Below, piece by piece: positions 9,703 through 20,794 of a stretch of 64,000 nt of DNA; position 1 is the first letter of the stretch, and the number at the start of each line of letters is the position of its first letter. Origin of the DNA: Deinococcus arcticus (GTDB lineage: Bacteria; Deinococcota; Deinococci; Deinococcales; Deinococcaceae). The position numbers and the translations under genes were made by a program. The DNA lies in assembly GCF_003028415.1 (NCBI RefSeq), contig NZ_PYSV01000019.1:1-64000 (forward strand). The letters are read 5' to 3'. Below the pieces are notes generated by a model. It did no database searches. It was not told the origin of the DNA and was given only the letters and a program-made list of their open reading frames with translations.

Positions 9703-10163
9703 AGCGCCTTCCGTGTTGCGTTGAGCCCTGCCTGCCCGCAGCCCAGCGAGAGGGGGGGCCGCGCGCTCCGCCCCCTGGCCCCGCTGCTGGACACCGGCAC
9801 CCCCGACCCCATTGCCGGGAACATCGTGGGGCTCCAGTCCCCTGGCGGCCCAGATTGGCGGGCGGGCCGGCGCCCTGGGCCTGAACCTGCAGGGCCTGGG
9901 CGTGGAGCACCTCTTCACCCAGCCCCTGAACGGCTGTGCCAGCAAACTGAATGCCCAGAATGTGGCCACCCGCCGATGGGCGCAGCACCTGTTCCAACTT
10001 TGACCGCCGCGTCACCACCGACGCACCCGGGGCGGCTTCAACCGATCCAGTCTGGAGCGGCGGCGCCTGAAGGCCGCCCCTGGGGCCGGGGGGCGCCCCC
10101 CTTTGGCCCCAACCGCAGGAATGCCTGCAGTTCCGCGCCCCCCCGGCTGCCAAGATAACCACG
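9703..10163. other. 460-bp stretch without a confident gene
   Basis: High-GC sequence with no supported gene. One open frame (9812-10003, plus strand) gives a 63-residue peptide ending in a plausible protein-like run (LNLQGLGVEHLFTQPLN), but it has no ribosome binding site and no recognised family; it may be the remains of a gene interrupted when repeat A2 arrived. Nothing else is evident before the next gene at 10164. Confidence 0.35.
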
Positions 10164-11372
10164 ATGGACCTGCGCAGCGGACGGGCTTTCTGGCCCCTGA
10201 CCAATGGGCTGATGTACACCTACCCGCCTCTGGCCGAGCCTGAGCAGGCCGATGTGCTGGTCATTGGCGCGGGCATTACCGGGGCGCTCCTGGCCGACGC
10301 CCTGAGTGAGGCGGGCCTGAACACGGTGGTCGTGGACCGCCGCGACGCGGGGTTTGGCAGCACCAGCGCCAGCACCGCCCTGTTGCAATACGAAATCGAC
10401 ACCAATCTGGTGGACCTGAGCGCCATGATCGGCCAGCGGGACGCCGAGCGGGCCTACCACCTGTGCCGGGAGGCCACCCACCGGGTGCGCACCCTGACGG
10501 CGGGCCTGCCCGACGACTGCGGGTTCAAGGCGCGCGGCAGCCTGTACTACGCCAGCACGAAAAAAGACGCCCGGATGCTGCGCGACGAACACGCCGCCCG
10601 CACCCAGGCTGGGCTGAACGTGGAGTATCTGGACGCCCGCGCGGTGAAGGCCCGCTTTGGCATCACGGCGCCCGCCGCTCTGTTCAGCAGGGACGGCGCC
10701 GAGGTGGACCCGTACCGCCTGACCCAGCACCTGTTGCAGCGGGCGCTGGGCCGGGGCGCGCGGGTGTATGACCGGACCACCGTGACCCGGCTGGACGAGG
10801 GCCGCCGCCTCTTGACGGCCCACACGGACCGGGGCGCCAGGGTGCAGGCCCGCTGGGTGGTGGTGGCCACCGGCTACGAGGCCGAAACCTTTCTGGGCCG
10901 GCGCCTGGCCCAGCTGAAAAATTCCTACGCCCTGGCCACCGAGCCCATTGCCCAGACCGAGGGCGAGCCCTGGCCCGAAGGCTGCCTGATCTGGGAAACG
11001 GCCCGCCCCTACCTGTACGCCCGCACCACCCAGGATGGCCGCGTGGTCGTGGGCGGCGAGGACGACCCCCACCACAACCCGGCCCGCCGTGACCGCGCGC
11101 TGGTGGCCAAACAGAAGCGCCTGGAACGCCGCCTGGAAAAACTGCTGCCCCACCTGAAACCCGAGGTGGCCTTTGCCTGGGCGGGCACCTTTGGCGAAAC
11201 CAAGGACGGCCTGGCCTACATTGGCCCCAAAACGAAAGGGGAGAGGCTGCTCTTTGCCCTGGGGTACGGCGGCAACGGCATCACCTATTCCGTGCAGGCC
11301 GCGCGCCTCCTGACCGCCTGCATTCAGGGCCGCGCCGAGGACGACCTGCGGATTTTTCGGCTGAACCGGTAA
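10164..11372 (+). CDS. FAD-dependent oxidoreductase (DAO family)
   Basis: 402 residues. A dinucleotide-binding motif VLVIGAGITGALLADAL opens the protein at about residue 32, followed by E/D-R-R at the strand-2 end (VVVDRRDAG) and the family's STSASTALLQYE region; a second FAD segment near the C terminus reads FALGYGGNGITYSVQAARL. It belongs with the glycine oxidase/D-amino acid dehydrogenase type of flavoproteins that oxidise an amine; the substrate is unknown. It is soluble, with no signal peptide. It is convergent with pyrC across a hairpin at 11392-11418. Confidence 0.85.
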   Translation: MDLRSGRAFWPLTNGLMYTYPPLAEPEQADVLVIGAGITGALLADALSEAGLNTVVVDRRDAGFGSTSASTALLQYEIDTNLVDLSAMIGQRDAERAYHLCREATHRVRTLTAGLPDDCGFKARGSLYYASTKKDARMLRDEHAARTQAGLNVEYLDARAVKARFGITAPAALFSRDGAEVDPYRLTQHLLQRALGRGARVYDRTTVTRLDEGRRLLTAHTDRGARVQARWVVVATGYEAETFLGRRLAQLKNSYALATEPIAQTEGEPWPEGCLIWETARPYLYARTTQDGRVVVGGEDDPHHNPARRDRALVAKQKRLERRLEKLLPHLKPEVAFAWAGTFGETKDGLAYIGPKTKGERLLFALGYGGNGITYSVQAARLLTACIQGRAEDDLRIFRLNR

Positions 11373-11391
11373 GGAGGTCGAAGGGTTAAAA

Positions 11392-11418
11392 GGTCTAAGG
11401 GGGGCGTTTCCTTAGACC
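11392..11418. terminator. Bidirectional hairpin between the oxidoreductase gene and pyrC
   Basis: GGTCTAAGG (11392-11400) and CCTTAGACC (11410-11418) form a perfect 9-bp stem over a 9-nt loop, flanked by a second, weaker AAGGGT/ACCCTT pair. It serves the two convergent genes. There is no long T run, so termination is probable rather than certain. Confidence 0.6.
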
Positions 11419-11441
11419 CTCAGACTCTTAGACCCTTTGCT

Positions 11442-12707
11442 TCAGCTCCGCTGGTACGCCACTTTGCCGTCCACCACCGTCAGCAGCGGCCAGCCCTTCA
11501 GCGTCTCGCCGGCCCAGGGGGTGAACTTGGCCTTGCTCTTGAACTCGGCAGGGTTGACGGGGCGCTCGGTCGCCAGATCCAGCACCACCAAGTCGGCCAC
11601 GGCGCCGGCGTCCAGGCTCGGCGCCGGCCAGCCCATCACCCGGGCAGGGGCGGCGGTGAACAGGTCCACCAGCTTCTCCAGGCCCAGTGCATCGCCAAAA
11701 CGGGTGTACATGAGCGGGAAGGCCAGTTCGATATAAGCGATGCCGCTGGGGGCGTCCAGCAGGTCGCGTTCCTTCTCGGCGCGGGTGTGGGGCGCGTGGT
11801 CGGTGGCGAGGCAATCCACGCTGCCGTCCTTCAGGCCCACCAGCAGCTGATCGGCGTCGGCCTGGGTGCGCAGGGGTGGGGCCACCTTGTAGATGGCGTC
11901 AAAGCTCCGCAGCGCCTCGTCGGTCAGGGTGAGGTGGTGGGGGCAGACCTCGCAGGTGACCGGCAGGCCGCGCGCCTTGGCCCCACGCACGAGGTCCAGC
12001 GCGCGGGCGGTGGACAGGTGCTGAATGTGCAGCCTCGCCGCTCGGCCCTGGGCGTGCAGTTCGGCCACAATTTCGATGTCGCGGGCCACGCGCGCCGCCT
12101 CGGCGGCCGCCGGGTTGCCGGGCAGGCCCAGCGCCTCTGACACGGGGCCCTCGTTCATCACACCGTCGGCGCGCAGAGAGGCGTCCTCAGCATGCACGGA
12201 CACGATCATGCCCAGGCTACCGGCCGTTTCCAGGCCCAGGCGCAGGGTACGGGCGTTCTCGTTGGTGCGGCCGTCATCGGTGAACATGGCGGCACCGGCG
12301 CCTTTCAGGTAACCCAGTTCAGCCAGAGTTTCGCCCTGCTGGCCTCGGGTCAGGGCCGCCGCTGGTTTGAGGCGCGCAAAGCCCAGGCCCGACGCCTTTT
12401 CGATCAGGGCGCGCACGATGGCCGGGTCGTCCACCACCGGGCTGGTGTTGGGCATAGAGACCACGGTGCCGTAGCCGCCCGCCGCTGCCGCCGCGAGACC
12501 CGAGGCCAGGTCCTCTTTCTCGGTCTGGCCGGGTTCGCGCAGGTGGGCGTGGGGTTCGATCAGGGCCGGGGCCACGGTGCCGCCCTGTCCGTCCAGCACC
12601 TGGCCTTCTTCTGGTAGGTTCCAGCCTTTGATGACGCCGTGTTCGATGGTGACCGATTCCGTCTTGTCCGAACCGACGCGCTTGATATTGGTGATGGTGA
12701 TGGTCAT
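11442..12707 (-). CDS. pyrC: Dihydroorotase
   Basis: 421 residues; cyclises carbamoyl-aspartate to dihydroorotate, step three of UMP synthesis. Class I dihydroorotase signatures are present: metal-binding HAHLREPG with His 53 and 55, FTDDGR, HAEDASLR, HIQHLST and ATDHAPHT with the catalytic Asp. Its ATG overlaps the stop of the upstream secreted protein by 4 nt (12704-12707), so it is translationally coupled as the last gene of the pyrR operon. Length and motif order are complete. Confidence 0.96.
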   Translation of the reverse strand: MTITITNIKRVGSDKTESVTIEHGVIKGWNLPEEGQVLDGQGGTVAPALIEPHAHLREPGQTEKEDLASGLAAAAAGGYGTVVSMPNTSPVVDDPAIVRALIEKASGLGFARLKPAAALTRGQQGETLAELGYLKGAGAAMFTDDGRTNENARTLRLGLETAGSLGMIVSVHAEDASLRADGVMNEGPVSEALGLPGNPAAAEAARVARDIEIVAELHAQGRAARLHIQHLSTARALDLVRGAKARGLPVTCEVCPHHLTLTDEALRSFDAIYKVAPPLRTQADADQLLVGLKDGSVDCLATDHAPHTRAEKERDLLDAPSGIAYIELAFPLMYTRFGDALGLEKLVDLFTAAPARVMGWPAPSLDAGAVADLVVLDLATERPVNPAEFKSKAKFTPWAGETLKGWPLLTVVDGKVAYQRS

Positions 12708-13381
12708 GGATGACTCTCCTTAAGGTTTTTGAGGGGCTCGATATACCAGTCGCAGGGACCGGTGATAATTGCCAGGAGCTCTCCCCGCTGACCGAATTCA
12801 GTCCTCTTGTTGAGCGAGAAGACGAGGCGAACGTCTACAGCGTTGATGAGTATGTCTGAAGGCAATTCACAGGTCTTCAGAAGCCCGCCCGTATCTTGAG
12901 CAAAAGCGAGTTGGCACGGATTTTGGTCGCTATTAAAAATCGCGTGTTCAAAAATCTCAATGAGTTGCATCTGCAGGGATTTCGATTTCTCAATTACAAC
13001 GAACTGCCCCTTCTGGTAAGGAAAGATATGAATTCGCTGCCCTCCATAGGTGAACAGGTCAGGTTTACTTTTCATCCAGCTCGCGCGTATCCTGATTTCG
13101 GCAAAGTCGTTAGACAATCCAGTTTCCGACAGGAAGTCGGTCAAGCGCCAGGGTGTGAGATAGCAGAGCCGCTGCTGGGCGGGCGACCCCGGCTGACTGA
13201 CACAGGGAAATGTCCGAACCTCCCCTATAGCGGTCAGATACTCCAGAGATTGAGCGAGAGACGGCTTCGGGCTACAAGCCAATGCCCACCCCTGGCTTAG
13301 GACGACCGACCAGATGAGGAAGGTTCTGATAGGAGCGTCAGAAGCTCGGCCACCCTGCTGCCCCTGGCGGACTCTACTCAT
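12704..13381 (-). CDS. Secreted protein of unknown function inside the pyr operon
   Basis: 225 residues. After a polar N terminus comes a hydrophobic segment and an A-L-A-C-S site near residue 36, indicating export and possibly lipid attachment; the true start may be later than the ATG at 13381, which overlaps the previous gene by 8 nt. Cysteines recur through the body. Base composition is clearly lower in GC than its neighbours, suggesting recent acquisition or rapid divergence. The pattern of a C-x(n)-C-Y/T-x-T/A-P motif followed by a G-Q-R-(I/V)-x-I strand resembles the gene just upstream, so I infer a diverged paralogue. Confidence 0.6.
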   Translation of the reverse strand: MSRVRQGQQGGRASDAPIRTFLIWSVVLSQGWALACSPKPSLAQSLEYLTAIGEVRTFPCVSQPGSPAQQRLCYLTPWRLTDFLSETGLSNDFAEIRIRASWMKSKPDLFTYGGQRIHIFPYQKGQFVVIEKSKSLQMQLIEIFEHAIFNSDQNPCQLAFAQDTGGLLKTCELPSDILINAVDVRLVFSLNKRTEFGQRGELLAIITGPCDWYIEPLKNLKESHP

Positions 13382-14003
13382 AGCGCAGCGGCCCCACGCA
13401 GGGCGGTGTGTCTAGCGTTGGTGGGGTGTACACGAAGGGCCGCCCCAGTTCCACGGTGTGGTCTGCCGCCTGGGTCACGGTGAAATGCAGGCTGGGCTGC
13501 TTGGTCCGGCCTGGGGGAGGGAAGTTCACCCTCTCCCAGATCACAGAACAGTTCTGAAAGCTCAGCACGCGGTCGTTCGTCAGTCCTGTCTGCGCACAGG
13601 TGGCAGGACTTTGATTCTCTTGGACCTCATCGATCGCCTGGGCCAGTCGGTTCAGCAACGTTTCATAGGCAGTCTCAATGTTGGTCTGCGAAACTACTGC
13701 GCCGCCTGCCCGTGCCCGAATTTCCACCCGCTGGCCCCGGTACTCGTCCAGCACCACCGTCCACACCTCGCCGCTGCGGCGGGCCACCGTGTTGGCTTGC
13801 TGGGCCAAGAGCCTTGCGACCTCCTGCGGCGCGGCGCGGTAGGTGCGTGTGCAGGGGTCTTCCACCACGTTCGGGCATGCCTGGCCTGTGCGGAGCGCGT
13901 TCAGTGCGCGCTCGGCGCTCATCATGGCGGGGCTCCGGTAAGGGGGCAAACAGGCCAGCGCCACACTCTGGGTCAGCAGCAGCAGGGTAAGCAGATGACG
14001 CAT
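13374..14003 (-). CDS. Secreted or lipoprotein of unknown function inside the pyr operon
   Basis: 209 residues. A short signal peptide ends in VALAC at about residue 18, fitting either a lipobox or Sec cleavage. The body has T-Y-R-A-A-P-Q-E-V-A followed by GEVWTVV and GQRVEIRARAG, an arrangement shared with the next gene upstream (T-A-Y-R-I-A-P-A-Q-V-A ... GGVWHLT), so the two are paralogues. It ends with a Pro-rich segment containing a Cys. It sits 11 nt after that paralogue. Function unknown. Confidence 0.65.
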   Translation of the reverse strand: MRHLLTLLLLTQSVALACLPPYRSPAMMSAERALNALRTGQACPNVVEDPCTRTYRAAPQEVARLLAQQANTVARRSGEVWTVVLDEYRGQRVEIRARAGGAVVSQTNIETAYETLLNRLAQAIDEVQENQSPATCAQTGLTNDRVLSFQNCSVIWERVNFPPPGRTKQPSLHFTVTQAADHTVELGRPFVYTPPTLDTPPCVGPLRYE

Positions 14004-14014
14004 GGCTGGTCCTC

Positions 14015-14650
14015 CTAGCGGTAATCCGCTTTGCGAAAGGGGATGCCGCCGTGGCAACTGCCGCCGTCCGGGGCATACCACGAATAGCGGCCCGGCGGCA
14101 GGCTGGCGTCGGCCTGCACCACTGTGAAGTCGAAGGTGCGCGGCCACTCGCCAGTGGCGGGCGTCCAGCGGCAATCGCGCACCACAAGCCCTTCGCCGCT
14201 CAGCCCCACCAGTCCGCAGGTCCACCACAGGGCCGACCAGCGCGAAGCGCGGTTCAGGCGTTCGGTCACGCGCTCGTAAGCGGTGTGCCGGTCCGTGGTG
14301 ATCGCCACGCTGCCGCCCGGCACCGCACGAATCTGCGTGTTCTGACCGTAGCGCACCGATTCGGTCAGGTGCCACACCCCACCCTGCTGGCGCAGACTGT
14401 CCGCCGGGAGCGGCGCCCCCGGAAACAACGTGCTGGCTTCACGGGCCAACGTCAGGCGCAGTTCGGCCACCTGTGCCGGGGCTATCCGGTAGGCCGTGCA
14501 GGCCGCGCCAGGCTGCCCAGCACACGCGGCGCTGTCCATCCGGGCGGCGTCCAGTGCCGCCTGCGCCTGGGCGGCGCTGGGGGGCACCGGACTGCACGCC
14601 CCACCCCCGCCCTGCACGGCCGCCAGCAGCAGCAGAACCGCGCGCCGCAC
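14015..14650 (-). CDS. Lipoprotein of unknown function inside the pyr operon
   Basis: 211 residues with a hydrophobic N terminus and a GGGAC lipobox at about residue 19. It begins 2 nt after the pyrB stop, so it is cotranscribed. Four or more cysteines after the signal peptide could pair in the envelope. It is paralogous to the gene just downstream. Secreted proteins inside a pyrimidine operon are unexpected; a role in nucleotide or pyrimidine uptake is only a guess from context. Confidence 0.65.
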   Translation of the reverse strand: MRRAVLLLLAAVQGGGGACSPVPPSAAQAQAALDAARMDSAACAGQPGAACTAYRIAPAQVAELRLTLAREASTLFPGAPLPADSLRQQGGVWHLTESVRYGQNTQIRAVPGGSVAITTDRHTAYERVTERLNRASRWSALWWTCGLVGLSGEGLVVRDCRWTPATGEWPRTFDFTVVQADASLPPGRYSWYAPDGGSCHGGIPFRKADYR

Positions 14651-14652
14651 CG

Positions 14653-16232
<1,580 letters not shown>

Positions 16233-16247
16233 TCACGGGGCGGGCGC

Positions 16248-16261
16248 AGCCTCACGGGACT
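16248..16261 (-). promoter_or_regulatory. PyrR RNA-binding box
   Basis: The minus strand reads AGTCCCGTGAGGCT, matching every position of the PyrR consensus ARUCCNGNGAGGYU from Bacillus. Its AGGCTG end can also pair with CAGCCT in the left arm of the terminator. A second, partial CCCGTGAGGC lies just downstream, next to the leader peptide ribosome binding site. Confidence 0.8.
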
Positions 16262-16404
16262 GCCGGGAAAGGACGAGATAGGGATTGTGGGCGGGCGCGG
16301 CCCAGAGGGGGCCGGGCAACCTGGGGAAGTGTACACCTGCCCGGGCGGACTGTCATGCCACCCCGGGGCCAGAGGGCATTTGGCCGATTCAAGACGCACT
16401 AAAC

Positions 16405-16433
16405 TTGACAAGATAGAACTCAGGTTTTACTAT
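16405..16433 (+). promoter_or_regulatory. Consensus sigma-70 promoter of hsp20
   Basis: TTGACA (16405-16410), 17-nt spacer, TACTAT (16428-16433). It is the best conventional promoter in the window apart from 55471-55499. Confidence 0.8.
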
Positions 16434-16502
16434 ATGTGCAGTTAGGCGTGGCCCCCTGAGCCCCGGCCCAGACCCGCGCTTCCATTCCCAGGAGGTACGT
16501 GC

Positions 16503-16949
<447 letters not shown>

Positions 16950-16964
16950 AGTTCAAGTGGTATC

Positions 16965-16990
16965 AGCGAGCCTCCTTCGGGAGGCTCGCT
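16965..16990 (+). terminator. Terminator hairpin of hsp20
   Basis: AGCGAGCCTCC pairs perfectly with GGAGGCTCGCT over a TTCG tetraloop. The following sequence (GTGTTGGTG) is only moderately T-rich. Confidence 0.75.
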
Positions 16991-17089
16991 GTGTTGGTGC
17001 GCGGGGGGCGGGTGGCCGTGAAAAGAGGGGAGAGCAAGAGGAGCAGCGCCAGGGTCTTTCCCGCCTCCTGCGCCCTGCCTCCCGCTTCC

Positions 17090-18034
<945 letters not shown>

Positions 18035-18053
18035 GCGCTGGGTGCGGCCGGTG

Positions 18054-18731
18054 CTATGCGCGGGCCGGGGCGCGGGCCACCACGCTCAGGGCACCCTGCA
18101 CGCGCTCGCCCACGCGCACGGTGGGTTCGTGGTCGGCGGGCAGGCGCAGCAGCACCACGCCGCCTTCTTCCAGAAACGCGGCCTTGTGCCCGGCGCGCGC
18201 CTCGTCGCCGGCCCGCGTGAACGAGGTGCCCCGCAGGCCCGCGCCCGGGGCCACCAGGGTCAGGGTGACCTCGCCGGCCCCGCTGCGAGTCACGCTCACC
18301 AGCCGCTCGTTTTCCAGCGGCCCGCGCCGCGTCAGCAGGTCGGCGGGGCGACCGCTGAGCAGCGCCAGGGCCTCGGCGGCGCCCACCAGAGGCACGTTGG
18401 TGCGGGCGCCCACATGCCCGGCAGCCCTCACCGGCCCGCTGACCGGCTGGTACACGTAATGCACGTCCAGCGGGCCCACGAACACGGCGATCAGCCAGCC
18501 GTCCGCGACCTGCGGCGTGCCCAGCAGGGCTGACACGTCCAGCGGCGGCTCGCCCGCCACCTGGCCACCCTCCACGCGGCGCACGGCGCACACCACCCCG
18601 TCGGCGGGGCTCAGCACCTCGCCGGGGGCGCTTGGGGGCAGGCGCACCGGATCACGGTAACGGTACACGCTGCGGAGGTACCACGCCCCCGCAGCGGCGG
18701 CCAGCAGGGGTAGGGCAGAACGCGCGCGCAT
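18054..18731 (-). CDS. Phosphatidylserine decarboxylase-like protein lacking the cleavage serine
   Basis: 225 residues. An N-terminal hydrophobic segment is followed by the PSD signatures [20 protein letters not shown], a [14 protein letters not shown] segment and NERLVS. In true PSDs the chain is cut at a GS(T/S) site near the C terminus to form the pyruvoyl group; the corresponding region here reads [15 protein letters not shown], with no serine. The gene is therefore probably not an active decarboxylase, although the lipid-binding fold is retained. TACACT at 18744-18739, 7 nt from the ATG, indicates a leaderless transcript. Confidence 0.7.
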   Translation of the reverse strand: MRARSALPLLAAAAGAWYLRSVYRYRDPVRLPPSAPGEVLSPADGVVCAVRRVEGGQVAGEPPLDVSALLGTPQVADGWLIAVFVGPLDVHYVYQPVSGPVRAAGHVGARTNVPLVGAAEALALLSGRPADLLTRRGPLENERLVSVTRSGAGEVTLTLVAPGAGLRGTSFTRAGDEARAGHKAAFLEEGGVVLLRLPADHEPTVRVGERVQGALSVVARAPARA

Positions 18732-18768
18732 GGGCCCCAGTGTAGCCACCGGCGCCCCCGGCGCGTGT

Positions 18769-19491
18769 TTATGGAGACTGCAGAATCTGCACGCTGAGCA
18801 GCTCGTCTGCTCTGGCCCCGGTAATGGGCCCGGCGTCGTTATAGGTGCGCGTGAGCTTGCCAAGGACGTCCTGCCCGGCCAGCACGCGGCCAAACACTGT
18901 ATAGCCACCGCTCAGGAAGTCGGCGGGGGCCACGGTGATGAAAAACTGGCTGCCCTGTGAATTCAGGCTCTGGGCGCGCGCCATGCCCAGCACCCCGGCG
19001 CGGTCAAAGCGCAGACCATTGTTGACCTCTGCCGCAAACTGGTAGCCGGGTCCACCGGTGCCCCACTGCGCCTGCCGGCTCTCATCGGCGCTGATGGGGT
19101 CGCCGCCCTGGGCCATGAACCCCTCGATGACGCGGTGAAAACGCGTGCCATCGTAAAAGCGGTTCAGGGCCAGAAACACGAAGTTGTTCACCGCCACGGG
19201 CGCCGCCTTGGGCAGCAGTTCCAGGGTCACGTCGCCCCGGCTGGTTTTCAGAACGGCGCGGTACTGCCTGGCCGGGTCAACCACCTGGGGCGGCGGCGCA
19301 GTGAAGGTGCGTACTGGCGTGGCCGACAGCGGCGACATCACGGTGAAACTCTGCGCCGGCGCCGGCGCGGGCGTGGCGGGCGCGGCCTTGACCGGCGCTG
19401 GGGTCACCGGCTGCGACTGGATGGCCGCCGGCGCACAGGCTGCCAGCAACCCACTGAGGGCCAGGGTGAGGGATGGGGCGTCAGGGCGCAT
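18769..19491 (-). CDS. Cyclophilin-type peptidyl-prolyl isomerase, lipoprotein
   Basis: 240 residues. A lipobox LAAC at residue 19 predicts a lipid-anchored envelope protein, followed by an Ala/Pro-rich linker (about 20-75) and a cyclophilin domain: FHRVIEGFMAQGGDP, GSQFFITVAPADFL and VFGRVLAGQDVL are in order. It should speed proline isomerisation in exported proteins. The family's NTNGSQFF motif appears as NSQGSQFF. The start at 19491 has AACACT 7 nt away, a plausible leaderless -10; a start further upstream has no family support. Confidence 0.9.
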   Translation of the reverse strand: MRPDAPSLTLALSGLLAACAPAAIQSQPVTPAPVKAAPATPAPAPAQSFTVMSPLSATPVRTFTAPPPQVVDPARQYRAVLKTSRGDVTLELLPKAAPVAVNNFVFLALNRFYDGTRFHRVIEGFMAQGGDPISADESRQAQWGTGGPGYQFAAEVNNGLRFDRAGVLGMARAQSLNSQGSQFFITVAPADFLSGGYTVFGRVLAGQDVLGKLTRTYNDAGPITGARADELLSVQILQSP

Positions 19492-19538
19492 GGGGCCCAG
19501 TGTTCCACGGGGAAGATGAGAGCGAGAAGGAAAGGGTG

Positions 19539-19582
19539 TAGGGGGTGGGGTGTGGGAACAGATGAGGGTGGGGAGTGGGCGG
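19539..19582 (+). other. G-rich tract with G-quadruplex potential
   Basis: Six or more runs of three to five G (GGGGGTGGGGTGTGGG, then GGGTGGGGAGTGGGCGGG) lie just upstream of the cyclophilin gene, on the strand opposite to it. Confidence 0.5.
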
Positions 19583-19583
19583 G

Positions 19584-19765
19584 TGATACAGCTTCCGGAA
19601 AATTCCGGAATGTGTTCCGGGATTTTTTCGATCGAAGGGACTCGAAGAGCTGCGGAGCAGAGAAGGAACAAATGCGGATTTCCGGAAATGGGACTGGAAC
19701 AGCGCCGAAGGCGGGGAACATCGCCCTTCTTCCCAGATGTGACGGAAATGGACGGCAGTCCGTAT
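19584..19765 (+). repeat. Interspersed repeat family B, copy 1
   Basis: 182 bp starting GATACAGCTTCCGG and ending GGACGGCAGTCCGTAT. Other copies: 43405-43585 (-), 48574-48754 (+), 50172-50353 (-) and 55249-55399 (+). Full copies have ATACGG/CCGTAT inverted termini and a conserved core (GGAACAGCGCCGAAGGCGGG). Non-coding. Confidence 0.88.
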
Positions 19766-19834
19766 CACCCCTTGCTGCGCAAGGCCCTCTCCCACGCGGG
19801 GAGAGGGGAGCAACGCCCCTCATCTGTTGATAAA

Positions 19835-20054
<220 letters not shown>

Positions 20055-20155
20055 AGATATGAGCAAAGAGCCACACCGGGCTGCCGCCCTATTTGCTGCT
20101 CTCCACAGCGGGGCTCAGGGAACCGGCACACGCAGCCCAACTCCGCTCGCCCCCC

Positions 20156-20626
20156 TCACTCCAACGGCAGACTCGTCGTGTCCTTTTCCTGCTTGACCAC
20201 AATCGTACTCGCCGTATTCCGCACCCCCGGAATCGCCGCCAGCGTGTTCACCAGAAAGTGCTGGTAGGCGTCCAGATCCGGCACGCAGACTTTCAGCAGG
20301 TAATCAATGTCCCCCAGGCACAGAAAGCACTCCAGCACCTCGGGGCGCTCCTGCATCTTCTTGGCAAACTGCTCGAAGCCCGCCTTGGTCTGCTTGTCCA
20401 GCGTGACGCGGACAATCACCATCAGTTCGCGGCCCACCAGTTTGGGGTCCAGCAGGGCCACGTAGCGCTGAATCACGCCCTCTTCTTCCAGCCGCCGCAC
20501 CCGGCGCAGGGTGGGGGCAGGGGTCAGGCCGATCTCGTCGGCCAGTTCCGTGTTGGGAATGCGGGCGTCCCGTTGCAGGATGCTCAGAATCTGCCGGTCT
20601 ATGGCGTCCAGGGTGCTCTGCGACAT
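20156..20626 (-). CDS. Lrp/AsnC-family transcriptional regulator
   Basis: 156 residues. A helix-turn-helix of the AsnC type occupies about residues 1-60 (LDAIDRQILSILQRDARIPNTELA, with PTLRRVRRLEEEGVI as recognition helix and wing), followed by a RAM effector-binding domain (about 70-145) with CFLCLGDIDYLLKV. It is divergent from alanine dehydrogenase and very probably controls it, sensing alanine or a related amino acid. The start at 20626 fits the family; a longer frame to 20698 would run through the palindrome at 20652. TAG/stop context is unremarkable. Confidence 0.92.
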   Translation of the reverse strand: MSQSTLDAIDRQILSILQRDARIPNTELADEIGLTPAPTLRRVRRLEEEGVIQRYVALLDPKLVGRELMVIVRVTLDKQTKAGFEQFAKKMQERPEVLECFLCLGDIDYLLKVCVPDLDAYQHFLVNTLAAIPGVRNTASTIVVKQEKDTTSLPLE

Positions 20627-20651
20627 GATGGGGCGTAGTGTGCCACATCGG

Positions 20652-20666
20652 CGCAACATTGTTGCG
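20652..20666. promoter_or_regulatory. Palindromic operator between the Lrp gene and ald
   Basis: CGCAACATTGTTGCG is a perfect 15-bp palindrome about a central base, 26 bp upstream of the regulator start and 129 bp upstream of ald. Position and symmetry fit an Lrp/AsnC operator. Confidence 0.6.
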
Positions 20667-20794
20667 ACCTTGGGGGTTTTTCGGGGCTGTGCTGGCAATC
20701 GCGCTCCAGGCTTTCCCTGTTAATCTTGCGTTGAAGTTTAGCAGCAGCAAGTGCCGGCGGGCCCAGGTCCGCGCGGGCCAAGTGAGGTCATGTC

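Noticed and set aside
9812..10003. A 63-residue gene
   Set aside because: No ribosome binding site, -10 box or recognised family; listed only as a possible remnant.
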